From Ruminococcus flavefaciens (GTDB lineage: Bacteria > Bacillota > Clostridia > Oscillospirales > Ruminococcaceae): 64,000 nt of DNA. Below the pieces are notes generated by a model. The model was given only the letters and a program-made list of their open reading frames with translations, was not told where the DNA came from and did not search any database. The translations under genes and the position numbers were made by a program. The DNA lies in NCBI RefSeq assembly GCF_900108555.1, contig NZ_FNWV01000001.1:572973-636972 (forward strand), read 5' to 3'. Position 1 is the first letter of the stretch, and every line of letters starts with the position of its first letter. Below are positions 9,118-16,787 of the stretch, in pieces.

Positions 9118-10041
9118 ATGCGTGAATTCTTTAAAAGCACCAGATGTAAGGTCCTGCTTGCTTTTCTCGCTTTCCTTATTGGTATAATGATCTATGCCGT
9201 CACAAGAGGCGGCTATTCCATTTCGGGAGCTTCCTTTATAAATACGATCACAAAGCCTTTCCGTGCAGCCTCCAACAGGATAAGCATGAAAATGGAGAAT
9301 ACTGTCGATAAGCTCTCAAACGCCGACAAGTACTATGAGGAGAACGAACGCCTCAAGAAACAGATAGGCGAGCTCAACGCTCAGCTTACCGAGTATGACG
9401 CTATAAAGGCAGAGGTCGAAGAGCTCCGCAAATTCGTTACCATAAAGGAAAAGAATGAGGATTATCAGCTTTCTCAGCCCTGCGGCGTTCTGGGATATGT
9501 TACCAATGATCCTTTCAAGTCCTTTACTATCGACAAGGGCTCTGAGGACGGTATCCTTGTGAACTGCCCTGTTGTTACCGCAGAGGGACTTGTGGGAATA
9601 ACAGTTGAGGTGTCAAAGCACGTTTCCACTGTTAGAACTATCCTTTCTCCCGACCTTTCCGTAGCAGCTGTTGCTTCTTCTTCAAATGCCGATCAGGGCA
9701 TAATCGAGGGCAATATACTCTCATCTGAGAACGGTCAGACAAAGCTTATCCACGTTCCGAAAAAGAATAAGCTCAAACGCGGCGACCTTATGATTACTAC
9801 AGGTACAAGCGGACTTTTCCCCAAGGATTACCCTATCGGTACTATCCTTGATATCGGTCTCGACTCTAACGGACTTTCCGTATGTGCAGATATACAGCCA
9901 TGTGTGGACGTTACAAGACTTACCTCAGTCATCGTTATAACCGATTTCAGCGGTAAATTCCATGAGGACGAGGACGAAGACGATAACAAAAAGTCAGAGG
10001 ATAAGGCTGATAAGGACGAGGGAAAAGCCCATGAGGATTAA
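9118..10041 (+). CDS. mreC: Rod shape-determining protein MreC
   Basis: MreC is a bitopic membrane scaffold that links MreB to extracytoplasmic wall synthases and activates PBP2-type enzymes. The 307-residue protein has one membrane segment (about residues 10-27), a coiled coil at about 70-105 (NERLKKQIGELNAQL) and the beta-rich MreC domain up to about 280 (GYVTNDPFKSF, TTGTSGLFPKDYPIG). The last 25 residues are almost all Asp, Glu and Lys, longer than usual. GGAGG is 6 bases before the ATG. Its end overlaps mreD by 11 bases. Confidence 0.95.
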   Translation: MREFFKSTRCKVLLAFLAFLIGIMIYAVTRGGYSISGASFINTITKPFRAASNRISMKMENTVDKLSNADKYYEENERLKKQIGELNAQLTEYDAIKAEVEELRKFVTIKEKNEDYQLSQPCGVLGYVTNDPFKSFTIDKGSEDGILVNCPVVTAEGLVGITVEVSKHVSTVRTILSPDLSVAAVASSSNADQGIIEGNILSSENGQTKLIHVPKKNKLKRGDLMITTGTSGLFPKDYPIGTILDIGLDSNGLSVCADIQPCVDVTRLTSVIVITDFSGKFHEDEDEDDNKKSEDKADKDEGKAHED

Positions 10042-10609
10042 AACTACCCGTCAGCAGCATATCCTGCGCATAAAAACAACGCTGCGCTGGCTGCTGTATT
10101 ACCTGCTTATCTTCCTGAGCTTTATCATAATGACCTCGGGAACGCTCTATAAGCCCATACTCCTTGTGCCCCTTGCCATAGCTATCTCTATCAACAACAA
10201 TATCTACGGTTCAGCGGCAACGGGAGCATTCTGCGGTTTCCTCATTGATATATGCTGCGGCAAGCTTTTCGGATATAATGCCGTTATACTTGCATTCTTC
10301 TGCATACTGACCAATCTTGTCTTTGAGCTTTACCTGAAAAACCGCTTCATCAATTATCTGATGATAACTGCTGTAGTATCATACATACAGTGCTGGCTGG
10401 ATTATAAATTCTACTACCAAATATGGGATTACGAAAATGTAGGACGCATATTCGTGAGAGTTTCCCTTAGAGTCTGGGCATACACTGTAATATCAGCTTT
10501 CTTCATGTATCTCCTTGTAAAGCTTGTCAACAAGCTGCTCATGCCAAAGGAGCACCTTACTATCGAAGAAGCTATAAATACAAATATACAAAACGAAAAC
10601 AAAAGATGA
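10031..10609 (+). CDS. mreD: Rod shape-determining protein MreD
   Basis: MreD is the polytopic membrane partner of MreC in the elongasome. The 192-residue protein is strongly hydrophobic with about five membrane segments, starting at WLLYYLLIFLSFIIM, and has the Cys/Gly-rich SAATGAFCGFLIDICCG segment common in clostridial MreD. ATG 10031 is chosen because the upstream extension is a shadow of the acidic mreC tail and GGACGAGGG precedes this ATG. The gene overlaps mreC by 11 bases. Confidence 0.88.
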   Translation: MRIKTTRQQHILRIKTTLRWLLYYLLIFLSFIIMTSGTLYKPILLVPLAIAISINNNIYGSAATGAFCGFLIDICCGKLFGYNAVILAFFCILTNLVFELYLKNRFINYLMITAVVSYIQCWLDYKFYYQIWDYENVGRIFVRVSLRVWAYTVISAFFMYLLVKLVNKLLMPKEHLTIEEAINTNIQNENKR

Positions 10610-10618
10610 AATGCTTCG

Positions 10619-10641
10619 GACCGCACTTTAACTGTGCGGTC
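10619..10641 (+). repeat. Hairpin between mreD and the PBP2 gene
   Basis: An eight-base perfect stem GACCGCAC / GTGCGGTC (10619-10626 with 10634-10641) ends 8 bases before the ribosome site of the PBP gene. No T-run follows, so it is not a normal terminator. It could be an RNA processing or stability element that sets the PBP2 level within the operon. Confidence 0.6.
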
Positions 10642-10663
10642 AAAACTATAAGGAGGCAGTTAA

Positions 10664-12937
10664 TTGAAAGGATTTGCAGAAAACCTAAAATCCATGATCA
10701 TTATCCTGCTGGTAGTCCTGCTCGCTCTGCTCAGTTCCCTGAGACTTATGAAAATACAGGTCGTAGGTGATAAGAATATCGCAGCTCCGAACCAGTACGA
10801 GCCCGGTACTCTTACCTATGCCAAAGGAGTAAAGGCTACCCGCGGAGAAATAATTGACTATGACGGCAATGTGATCGTTACAAACGACTCCAGAACAGAC
10901 CTTGTCCTCAGAATGGCTTTCTTCCCTACCGACCTGAAAGAGGGCAATAAGATACTTCTCGGGATTTACCGCGCACTTGAGGAAAGAGGCTATAAATTCA
11001 AGGAAAGCATACCTGTATCCTTTACAAAGCCTTATGTTTTCACCTCAAAAGAGACAGATGAGCTTATCTCAGACCTTAACCTCAACGTTTATGCTACTGC
11101 CGAAAACTGTATCGACAAGCTCATATCCGATTACGAGATAGACGATAAGTATACCGACGAGGAAAAGCGTATCATCGCAGGTATGCGCTATCAGATGATA
11201 GATAAGGACTTCTCCTACAGCAATGACCTTCTCCTTGCTGAGGGAGTCGATGAAAAAACCGTCGTTGACCTTAAAGAGCTTGGCAACTTCTACCGCGGCA
11301 TCGAAGCTGTTGACGCTTCCGAGAGAAAGATAGTCCGCGGAGATATCCTCCCCCATGAGATAGGTACTGTAGGTCCTATCTACGCTGAGGAATACGACGA
11401 ACTGAAAAATAAGGGCTACAGCTACAACGATGTGCTCGGAAAGAGCGGTATCGAAGCCGCTATGGAGACCGAGCTGAGAGGTCTTAACGGACAGGAACAG
11501 ATAGCTGTCAAGGACGGTGTGGTAAGAGATGTAAAGACTATATCCGATGCCACATCAGGCGAAACAGTCAAGCTCACCGTAAACGGTGCTTATCAGCTGA
11601 AACTCCAGAATATACTTGACAATTTCCTTACCAACACTTTCCCGTCTATAAATCCCAAGCCTTCAATACTCAAAGGCAACTGCGGTGCAATATGCGTTCT
11701 TGACGCTAAGACAGGTGCTGTAAGAGGAATGGCTACAGCTCCGACCTACAACCTCAAGGATTACACAGAAAACTATGACTACTTTTTGCAGGCTAAGGAT
11801 ACTCCCCTTGTTAACCGCTGCACATATGGTCTTTACCGTCCGGGTTCAACCTTCAAGACCATTACTGCTACAGCTGGTCTGAATGAAGGAGTCATCACAG
11901 GCGGCACTCCCCTTGTATGTCATCAGGGATATGATTTCTACGGAACATACTACTCCTGTACAGGCTATCACGGCAATATCACTGTCCGCCCTGCTATTGA
12001 GGTATCATGTAACTGCTTCTTCTATGAAGTATCAAGAATGTTAGGTATCGACAATATCACAAAGTACGCCAAGCTCTACGGACTCGGCTCACATACAGGC
12101 ATCGAAACAGGTGACGCAGAGGGCTATCTCTGTAACCCGGAGACCTTTGCCGAGCACGGTCAGGAATGGTATATCGGTTACGTTATACAGGCAGGTATCG
12201 GTAACCAGGACTGTGGTATGACTCCGCTGCAAATGGCTGTAGTTGCAAATACTATCGCTAACCGCGGTGTAAGATATGAGCCATATCTGGTAGACAGCTA
12301 CTACAAATACGGCACAGATACTCTTATCAAAAAGACCGAGCCTACTATTGCTCAGCAGATAGAGCTGAATACCCCCGACCTTTATGACTATATCATCGGC
12401 GGTATGATGGACGCTGCAAGAAGTATGCCTGCAAGATACTCTCTTACAGACTTAGGCTACGATGTTGCTATAAAGACAGGTACTCCTCAGACAGGTCGTA
12501 ACCTCGATGAACAGAACTCATTCTTCATCGGCTTTGCTCCTGCTGACAATCCCGAAGTCGCTTTCGCAGGCGTTATCGAAAGCGGTGAGTATTCAAAGTA
12601 TATGATACGCGACCTTCTCCTTGCTTATCAGGAGTGCTATGGTCTTAACGGTGTCAAGCCCTCGAAGCAGAAGCTCCCCGAGGAAGTACGTCCAGAGCTT
12701 ACAACTACATCATCTACTACCTCAACTACCACTACTACGACTACCACAACTACTGTTGAAACTGTTATCGAGCCATACACAGAACCTCTTACTGATACTC
12801 CTGCTGAGCCGTGGACTCAGCCTGTTCAGCAGCAGCCGTGGACAGAATATCCTGCCGCTGTTCCAACAGAGACTACAGTGCCTTACGATCCTAATGCACT
12901 TTCTCCCGAAGCTTCACAGGATCCGAACTATCAATGA
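10664..12937 (+). CDS. Penicillin-binding protein 2, class B transpeptidase of the elongasome
   Basis: This 757-residue class B PBP crosslinks peptidoglycan during elongation. It has an N-terminal membrane anchor (MIIILLVVLLALLSSLRL), a dimerisation domain, and a transpeptidase domain with Ser395 in RPGSTFKT, Ser448 in SCN and Lys604 in KTGTPQTG. The start is TTG 10664, placed by AAGGAGG seven bases upstream. After the domain ends (about residue 665) there is a threonine run and a Pro/Thr/Gln-rich tail of about 90 residues, atypical for PBP2. It is fourth in the mre operon and followed by a strong terminator. It corresponds to mrdA-type genes of other bacteria. Confidence 0.93.
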   Translation: MKGFAENLKSMIIILLVVLLALLSSLRLMKIQVVGDKNIAAPNQYEPGTLTYAKGVKATRGEIIDYDGNVIVTNDSRTDLVLRMAFFPTDLKEGNKILLGIYRALEERGYKFKESIPVSFTKPYVFTSKETDELISDLNLNVYATAENCIDKLISDYEIDDKYTDEEKRIIAGMRYQMIDKDFSYSNDLLLAEGVDEKTVVDLKELGNFYRGIEAVDASERKIVRGDILPHEIGTVGPIYAEEYDELKNKGYSYNDVLGKSGIEAAMETELRGLNGQEQIAVKDGVVRDVKTISDATSGETVKLTVNGAYQLKLQNILDNFLTNTFPSINPKPSILKGNCGAICVLDAKTGAVRGMATAPTYNLKDYTENYDYFLQAKDTPLVNRCTYGLYRPGSTFKTITATAGLNEGVITGGTPLVCHQGYDFYGTYYSCTGYHGNITVRPAIEVSCNCFFYEVSRMLGIDNITKYAKLYGLGSHTGIETGDAEGYLCNPETFAEHGQEWYIGYVIQAGIGNQDCGMTPLQMAVVANTIANRGVRYEPYLVDSYYKYGTDTLIKKTEPTIAQQIELNTPDLYDYIIGGMMDAARSMPARYSLTDLGYDVAIKTGTPQTGRNLDEQNSFFIGFAPADNPEVAFAGVIESGEYSKYMIRDLLLAYQECYGLNGVKPSKQKLPEEVRPELTTTSSTTSTTTTTTTTTTVETVIEPYTEPLTDTPAEPWTQPVQQQPWTEYPAAVPTETTVPYDPNALSPEASQDPNYQ

Positions 12938-12963
12938 TAATTTAAAACTTGTATTTTAAACTC

Positions 12964-12990
12964 AAAGGGACGATGCTATATCGTCCCTTT
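12964..12990 (+). terminator. Terminator of the mre-PBP2 operon
   Basis: The perfect stem AAAGGGACGAT / ATCGTCCCTTT (12964-12974 with 12980-12990) is followed by ATTATTTTTTC. Confidence 0.9.
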
Positions 12991-13009
12991 ATTATTTTTT
13001 CAAATTTGC

Positions 13010-13036
13010 GGGACGTCGAGGACGCCGTCCCCTACA
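13010..13036. repeat. TAGGGG-type palindromic repeat, copy 2
   Basis: GGGACGTCGAGGACGCCGTCCCCTACA is the reverse complement of the copy at 3137-3163, with the same outer GGGACG/CGTCCC stem. It sits just after the mre operon terminator. Confidence 0.75.
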
Positions 13037-13149
13037 GTGCGCTCATGTTATCTATTACGCAAGACAGCCCCTACAACTGCTCTAAGTTCTAAAACATGAA
13101 AATGTATATTTTCCGACTAATTGTCAATAATATGGTCGGAGGTGTTAGT

Positions 13150-13929
13150 GTGAAGAAAAACGAACTGACCGATAAACATTACGCAAAAGGCTCTAAGGGC
13201 TTCTATGCCGCACTTGGTATAAGTGCTGTTATGATAGGTGCTGCCTGCCTTTTCGCTCACAAACAGGGTGACAAAATAGCCGATATGAAACCTGTCACAA
13301 ACAAGCCTGCTGTCCATGAAGCAGCCGTTGACAGACAAGTTACAAACATACCAAAAGCCACGACTCCTGCTTACAGAGTCACTACCTCAGTGGTCACAAT
13401 GCCGATTTTTACGGATGCTCCCACAGTGACCATACCTGCTGCCGAGATAAGCGTTGACGCTCCGCCCGCCGAACCCGTACAGGCAGAAGCAGATGAAACT
13501 GCCGCACAGAGCATGACAGACCTTAAACTCCCTGTGGCAGATATAAGTAATATCATCAACCCATTCAGCGGCGGCGAGCTTGTAAAAAATGAGACAACAG
13601 GCTCATGGCAGACTCACAACGGTGTGGATATAGCTGCCGAGGTAGGTGCAGAGGTCTATGCCGTAGCAGGCGGTGAGGTAACAGCTGTGAAGAATGACGC
13701 GCTGTGGGGAGTAACTCTCCTCCTCGACCACAAAAACGGATATACAACCAAATATTGCGGACTCAATGCCGACCTTGCCGTGCAGGAGGGCGATAAGCTA
13801 AATGGCGGTGATGTCATAGGAACTGTTGGCGGCTCTGCCGATATCGAAAGCTCACTTGCTCCGCATATCCACATCGAAATGACTCACAACGGCGCATTTA
13901 TTGATCCATTGTCTTTACTGGGAAGTTAA
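13150..13929 (+). CDS. M23-family (LytM-type) peptidoglycan endopeptidase, possibly SpoIIQ-like
   Basis: This is a 260-residue single-pass membrane protein: cytosolic N-terminus with basic residues, membrane segment near residues 18-35, a Thr/Pro/Val-rich spacer to about 130, and a C-terminal M23 domain. Zinc ligands are His156 and Asp160 in HNGVDIA and the HIH motif at 239-241, so it should be an active endopeptidase. Start is GTG 13150, set by GGAGGTG at 13138-13144; an upstream in-frame ATG at 13096 lacks a site. SpoIIQ has this architecture, and clostridial SpoIIQ keeps its zinc site, so a forespore role is possible. A general wall hydrolase is equally possible. Confidence 0.85.
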   Translation: MKKNELTDKHYAKGSKGFYAALGISAVMIGAACLFAHKQGDKIADMKPVTNKPAVHEAAVDRQVTNIPKATTPAYRVTTSVVTMPIFTDAPTVTIPAAEISVDAPPAEPVQAEADETAAQSMTDLKLPVADISNIINPFSGGELVKNETTGSWQTHNGVDIAAEVGAEVYAVAGGEVTAVKNDALWGVTLLLDHKNGYTTKYCGLNADLAVQEGDKLNGGDVIGTVGGSADIESSLAPHIHIEMTHNGAFIDPLSLLGS

Positions 13930-14219
13930 AAAATGTCAGCTTATTATCATATAGAAGTATTATTCCTTTTTCAAATTATGAATTAACGAATAAATTTGCC
14001 GAGCCCATGAAAGGGATTCCAAAGGGACTGTGTTCCTTTGGCAGAGTCCAGAGACAGCGTCTCTGGTCGCTGTTCACAGCTTTTAAAGAACAGCGAAATA
14101 ATACGAAGGCGCATCGCAAAGGGTGAATTCAAAAACAGTCCAGTGGACTGTTTTTGAAGAGGGAACGCCTTGCAAGAGAAGGCGTTCCCTACATTCGCCT
14201 AAATCATCGCTCTTACATA
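13930..14219. repeat. Intergenic hairpin cluster including TAGGGG-type copy at 14161-14193
   Basis: About 290 bases with no credible gene and several perfect or near-perfect palindromes in series: CCAAAGG/CCTTTGG (about 14018-14041), AGAGAC/GTCTCT (about 14049-14063), TTCAAAAACAG/CTGTTTTTGAA (about 14129-14159) and GGGAACGCC/GGCGTTCCC (14161-14190, then TACA). The last matches the palindrome family seen elsewhere. The arrangement resembles the cluster at 46563-46870. Confidence 0.65.
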
Positions 14220-14248
14220 TTGACTTTTGCGTGATACTGTGCTATAAT
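14220..14248 (+). promoter_or_regulatory. Promoter of the flavodoxin-fold gene
   Basis: TTGACT (14220-14225) and TATAAT (14243-14248) with a 17-base spacer. The leader is about 25 bases and contains a small GTTTTAT/ATAAAAC dyad. Confidence 0.85.
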
Positions 14249-14280
14249 CTGTTTTATTATCATAAAACGGAGGTATCAGT

Positions 14281-14820
14281 ATGAAAGCTCTCATCATCAA
14301 TTGCAGCCCCGTAAGAAACGGCGCAACTGCGGAGATAGTCCGCATAGTTACGGAGGAATTGTCAAAAAAATACACTGCCGAAAGCATATGCATAGACGAC
14401 TATGATTTCAGCTTTTGCAAAGGCTGCAGGAGCTGCCATAAAACAGCTAAATGCGTTCAGCACGACGACATTGATGTAATTATGGATAAGTTCGGGAACG
14501 CCGATATCATCGTGTCTGTAGCTCCCTCCTACTGGGCTGATGTTCCTGCTCAGTTCAAGGCTTTCATTGACAGATGCACTCCGTGGTGCAATACACATGA
14601 GCCTCATGCAAAGCTCAGCAGCGGAAAAAAGGGCTATTCCATAGCACTCCGTACAGGTCCGAATATGAAAGAGTGCCAGCGAATAATAGGCACTATAGAG
14701 CACTTCTACGGTCATCTCGAAATAGACTGCTGCGGCAGTCTCGGGCTCTGCTCCATAGAGTACAAGGAAGCCGTTGAACCGAGAAAAGCTGAGATAACAG
14801 CCTTCTGCGATACTATATAA
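14281..14820 (+). CDS. Flavodoxin-fold NAD(P)H-dependent oxidoreductase (iron-sulfur flavoprotein type)
   Basis: The 179-residue protein starts with a flavodoxin-fold phosphate loop (LIINCSPVRNGATAEIV) and has CKGCRSCHKTAKC at about residues 44-56, a compact Cys motif seen in iron-sulfur flavoproteins and related NADPH-dependent FMN reductases. The VAPSYWADVPAQFKAFIDR segment is the usual flavin-loop and helix. It probably reduces FMN or quinone-like acceptors in the cytosol; the substrate is unknown. GGAGG is 8 bases before the ATG. It has its own promoter and terminator, so it is monocistronic. Confidence 0.85.
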   Translation: MKALIINCSPVRNGATAEIVRIVTEELSKKYTAESICIDDYDFSFCKGCRSCHKTAKCVQHDDIDVIMDKFGNADIIVSVAPSYWADVPAQFKAFIDRCTPWCNTHEPHAKLSSGKKGYSIALRTGPNMKECQRIIGTIEHFYGHLEIDCCGSLGLCSIEYKEAVEPRKAEITAFCDTI

Positions 14821-14825
14821 AAAGA

Positions 14826-14856
14826 AAAACCTGAGAACGCAAAGTCCTCAGGTTTT
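14826..14856. terminator. Bidirectional terminator, oxidoreductase / fba
   Basis: The stem AAAACCTGAG / CTCAGGTTTT (14826-14835 with 14847-14856) lies between two convergent genes. Confidence 0.85.
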
Positions 14857-14877
14857 ATATTTATGGAATTATTATGA

Positions 14878-15741
14878 TCAAGCCTTGTTAACGCTTCCGA
14901 AGAGCTCCATCTTCTCCTTAACTTTAGCCTTGATAGCCTCAACACCTGGTGCGAGAAGCTTTCTTGGGTCAAAGCCCTTGCCCTGCTTGTCCTTGCCTGC
15001 TTCAACATATCCTCTTGTAGCCTCAGCAAATACGAGCTGACACTCTGTGTTTACGTTGATCTTAGCAACACCAAGAGAGATAGCCTTTGTGATCATATCG
15101 TCAGGGATACCTGTACCGCCGTGGAGTACGAGAGGCATATCACCTACTGTCTTGTTGATAGCTTCGAGAGTCTCAAAGCTGAGACCTTCCCAGTTTGCAG
15201 GATATACACCGTGGATATTACCGATACCTGCTGCGAGGAAGTCAACACCGAGGTCTGCGATCATCTTGCACTCAGCAGGATCTGCGCACTCGCCCTTACC
15301 GATAACGCCGTCTTCTTCACCACCGATAGCACCAACTTCTGCTTCGATTGAAAGACCAAGATTGTGAGCAGCATTTACGAGCTCAGTTGTCTTAGCAACG
15401 TTCTCGTCGATCGGGAAGTGTGAACCGTCAAACATGATTGATGTAAAGCCAGCCTTGATGCACTTGTAGCAAGCACCGTATGAGCCGTGGTCGAGGTGAA
15501 GTGCAACAGGAACTGTAATTCCGAGAGACTTGTCCATAGCTGCAACCATAGCTGCAACAGTCTCAAAACCGCACATATACTTACCAGCACCCTCTGAAAC
15601 ACCGAGGATAACAGGTGAATTGCACTCCTGAGCTGTCTGAAGGATAGCCTTAGTCCACTCAAGGTTGTTGATATTGAACTGACCTACTGCGTATTTGCCT
15701 GCTCTTGCTTTCTGGAGCATTTCTGTAGCTGAAGTTAACAT
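14878..15741 (-). CDS. fba: Fructose-bisphosphate aldolase, class II
   Basis: This enzyme cleaves fructose 1,6-bisphosphate to dihydroxyacetone phosphate and glyceraldehyde 3-phosphate in glycolysis. The 287-residue protein is zinc-dependent class II: LHLDHGSYG carries the catalytic Asp and a zinc His, DGSHFP and EAEVGAIGG follow, then LHGGTGIPDD and INVNTECQ, the phosphate-binding loops. Length fits the shorter class II group. GGAGG is 9 bases before the ATG. It is monocistronic, with a strong promoter overlapped by a cre-like sequence, suggesting carbon-catabolite control. Confidence 0.97.
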   Translation of the reverse strand: MLTSATEMLQKARAGKYAVGQFNINNLEWTKAILQTAQECNSPVILGVSEGAGKYMCGFETVAAMVAAMDKSLGITVPVALHLDHGSYGACYKCIKAGFTSIMFDGSHFPIDENVAKTTELVNAAHNLGLSIEAEVGAIGGEEDGVIGKGECADPAECKMIADLGVDFLAAGIGNIHGVYPANWEGLSFETLEAINKTVGDMPLVLHGGTGIPDDMITKAISLGVAKINVNTECQLVFAEATRGYVEAGKDKQGKGFDPRKLLAPGVEAIKAKVKEKMELFGSVNKA

Positions 15742-15795
15742 AGATATAATTCCTCCTGAGAATTCATTTACGGGGATCTTGACCCCATCGTTAAT

Positions 15796-15824
15796 ATTAT
15801 ATCATAGGTTGCTGTGAATTGCAA
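15796..15824 (-). promoter_or_regulatory. fba promoter
   Basis: TTGCAA (15819-15824) and TATAAT (15796-15801) on the minus strand, spacer 17, with a TG at the extended -10 position. Confidence 0.8.
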
Positions 15825-15834
15825 GCGTTTCCAT
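15819..15834 (-). promoter_or_regulatory. Candidate CcpA (cre) operator at fba
   Basis: ATGGAAACGCTTGCAA on the minus strand matches the Firmicute cre consensus WTGNAARCGNWWWCAW at 15 of 16 positions and covers the fba -35 box. Binding there would block transcription. Whether this genome encodes CcpA cannot be seen in this window. Confidence 0.5.
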
Positions 15835-15868
15835 AAAATTTAGCAATAAAAGCCTATTTGACAAGTTT

Positions 15869-16215
15869 TTTAGCGGTTAGTGCATAGTTATCAGTTATTA
15901 GTGAGTAGTGAGTAGGATCGTAGGGGCTGGCGTCCTCGACAGCCCGAGCCTTACGCAATAACTAACATGAACGCGCTGTAGGGGCGAGTTCCGCTCGCCC
16001 GTTTAATAACTGTAAATGACAATATTTTTGTGCGATGATCATATTTACATATCATATATACAAACTCCACCCAAGGTGTATCTTTTTTGATATTCAATGG
16101 TTTTTAATTGAAAAAAGCCTGTTTTTGCCCTCTTATAGAAAAACATAAAAAGGGCGGAATGATCCGCCCTACTACTATCTACTCACTACTCTCTACTTTC
16201 TACTCACTAACTAAA
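15869..16215. repeat. Composite intergenic repeat element 2 (7-base repeats flanking palindromes)
   Basis: About 350 bases without a gene. The left end has TTAGTGAGTAGTGAGTAG (15898-15915) and related GTTAGTGCATAGTTATCAG units. The middle holds palindromes GTAGGGGCTGG...AGCCCGA (15920-15947), GTAGGGGCGAG...CTCGCCCG (15978-16001) and GGGCGGA/TCCGCCCTAC (16152-16173). The right end (16171-16213) has the complementary ACTCACTACT-type heptamers. The ends are inverted relative to each other. It separates fba from the small membrane gene at 16219. Confidence 0.65.
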
Positions 16216-16218
16216 TAA

Positions 16219-16536
16219 TCACCTGTAGAACACTGAGACATCTGTGTCATCTTTGTCCTCATTATCTTTGGAAATATCAGGAAAACTGTTTCCGTTAGCT
16301 GATGCAATATTATAGAAAGTGGAGCTCGTTTCTGCCAAATAATCATATAAGTATCCGAATACATATATTACGAAACAGATAATATAACTGAAAAACAATG
16401 AGACAAGTGTTAACACCAGCGAAAAGCCTTTCCGTTTGCTTATGGCGCAAACAGAAGAAATTATGCTGCCAATAACTGAGATCAAAAACATTGCTCCTGA
16501 CACTATTTTAAGTTTTTTGCCTATATTGCGTAACAT
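16219..16536 (-). CDS. Small hypothetical membrane protein
   Basis: I do not recognise it. The 105-residue protein has two membrane segments (about residues 10-30, IVSGAMFLISVIGSIISS, and 38-62, LVLTLVSLFFSYIICFVIYVF) and an acidic C-terminal tail of about 35 residues ending in SVFYR. The start is ATG 16536, set by AAGGGGGCG seven bases upstream; the longer frame has no ribosome site. It stands alone between a repeat element and murD2, with no known partner. Confidence 0.65.
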   Translation of the reverse strand: MLRNIGKKLKIVSGAMFLISVIGSIISSVCAISKRKGFSLVLTLVSLFFSYIICFVIYVFGYLYDYLAETSSTFYNIASANGNSFPDISKDNEDKDDTDVSVFYR

Positions 16537-16787
16537 AAAATGCGCCCCCTTACAAGTATTATATATCCACAAGCGTACAATGTCAATATTATTTCCACAG
16601 CCGCCGCTGATTTTGTAAGGTTTGATAGATCGGAGAACTGTTTTTTGTACACTTATAATAATATATAAGATATATAATGTGAACAAAATGTGTATTATTT
16701 CTGAAACTAAATCTGAAACGTTTGGTGTGTATAGACGGATATCCGCCTGTTCTTAATATAAGGAAGGTTACAGGGATTGTTTCCCTT
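16537..16787. other. Intergenic region downstream of murD2
   Basis: These 251 AT-rich bases have no gene. A short GGGAAACAATCCC dyad lies directly after the murD2 stop but without a T-run, so read-through into the small membrane gene is possible. Confidence 0.4.

Noticed and set aside
13103..13132. A sigma-F/G-like TGTATA ... AATAATA pair before the M23 gene
   Set aside because: The implied transcription start would fall on the ribosome site at 13138, leaving no usable leader.
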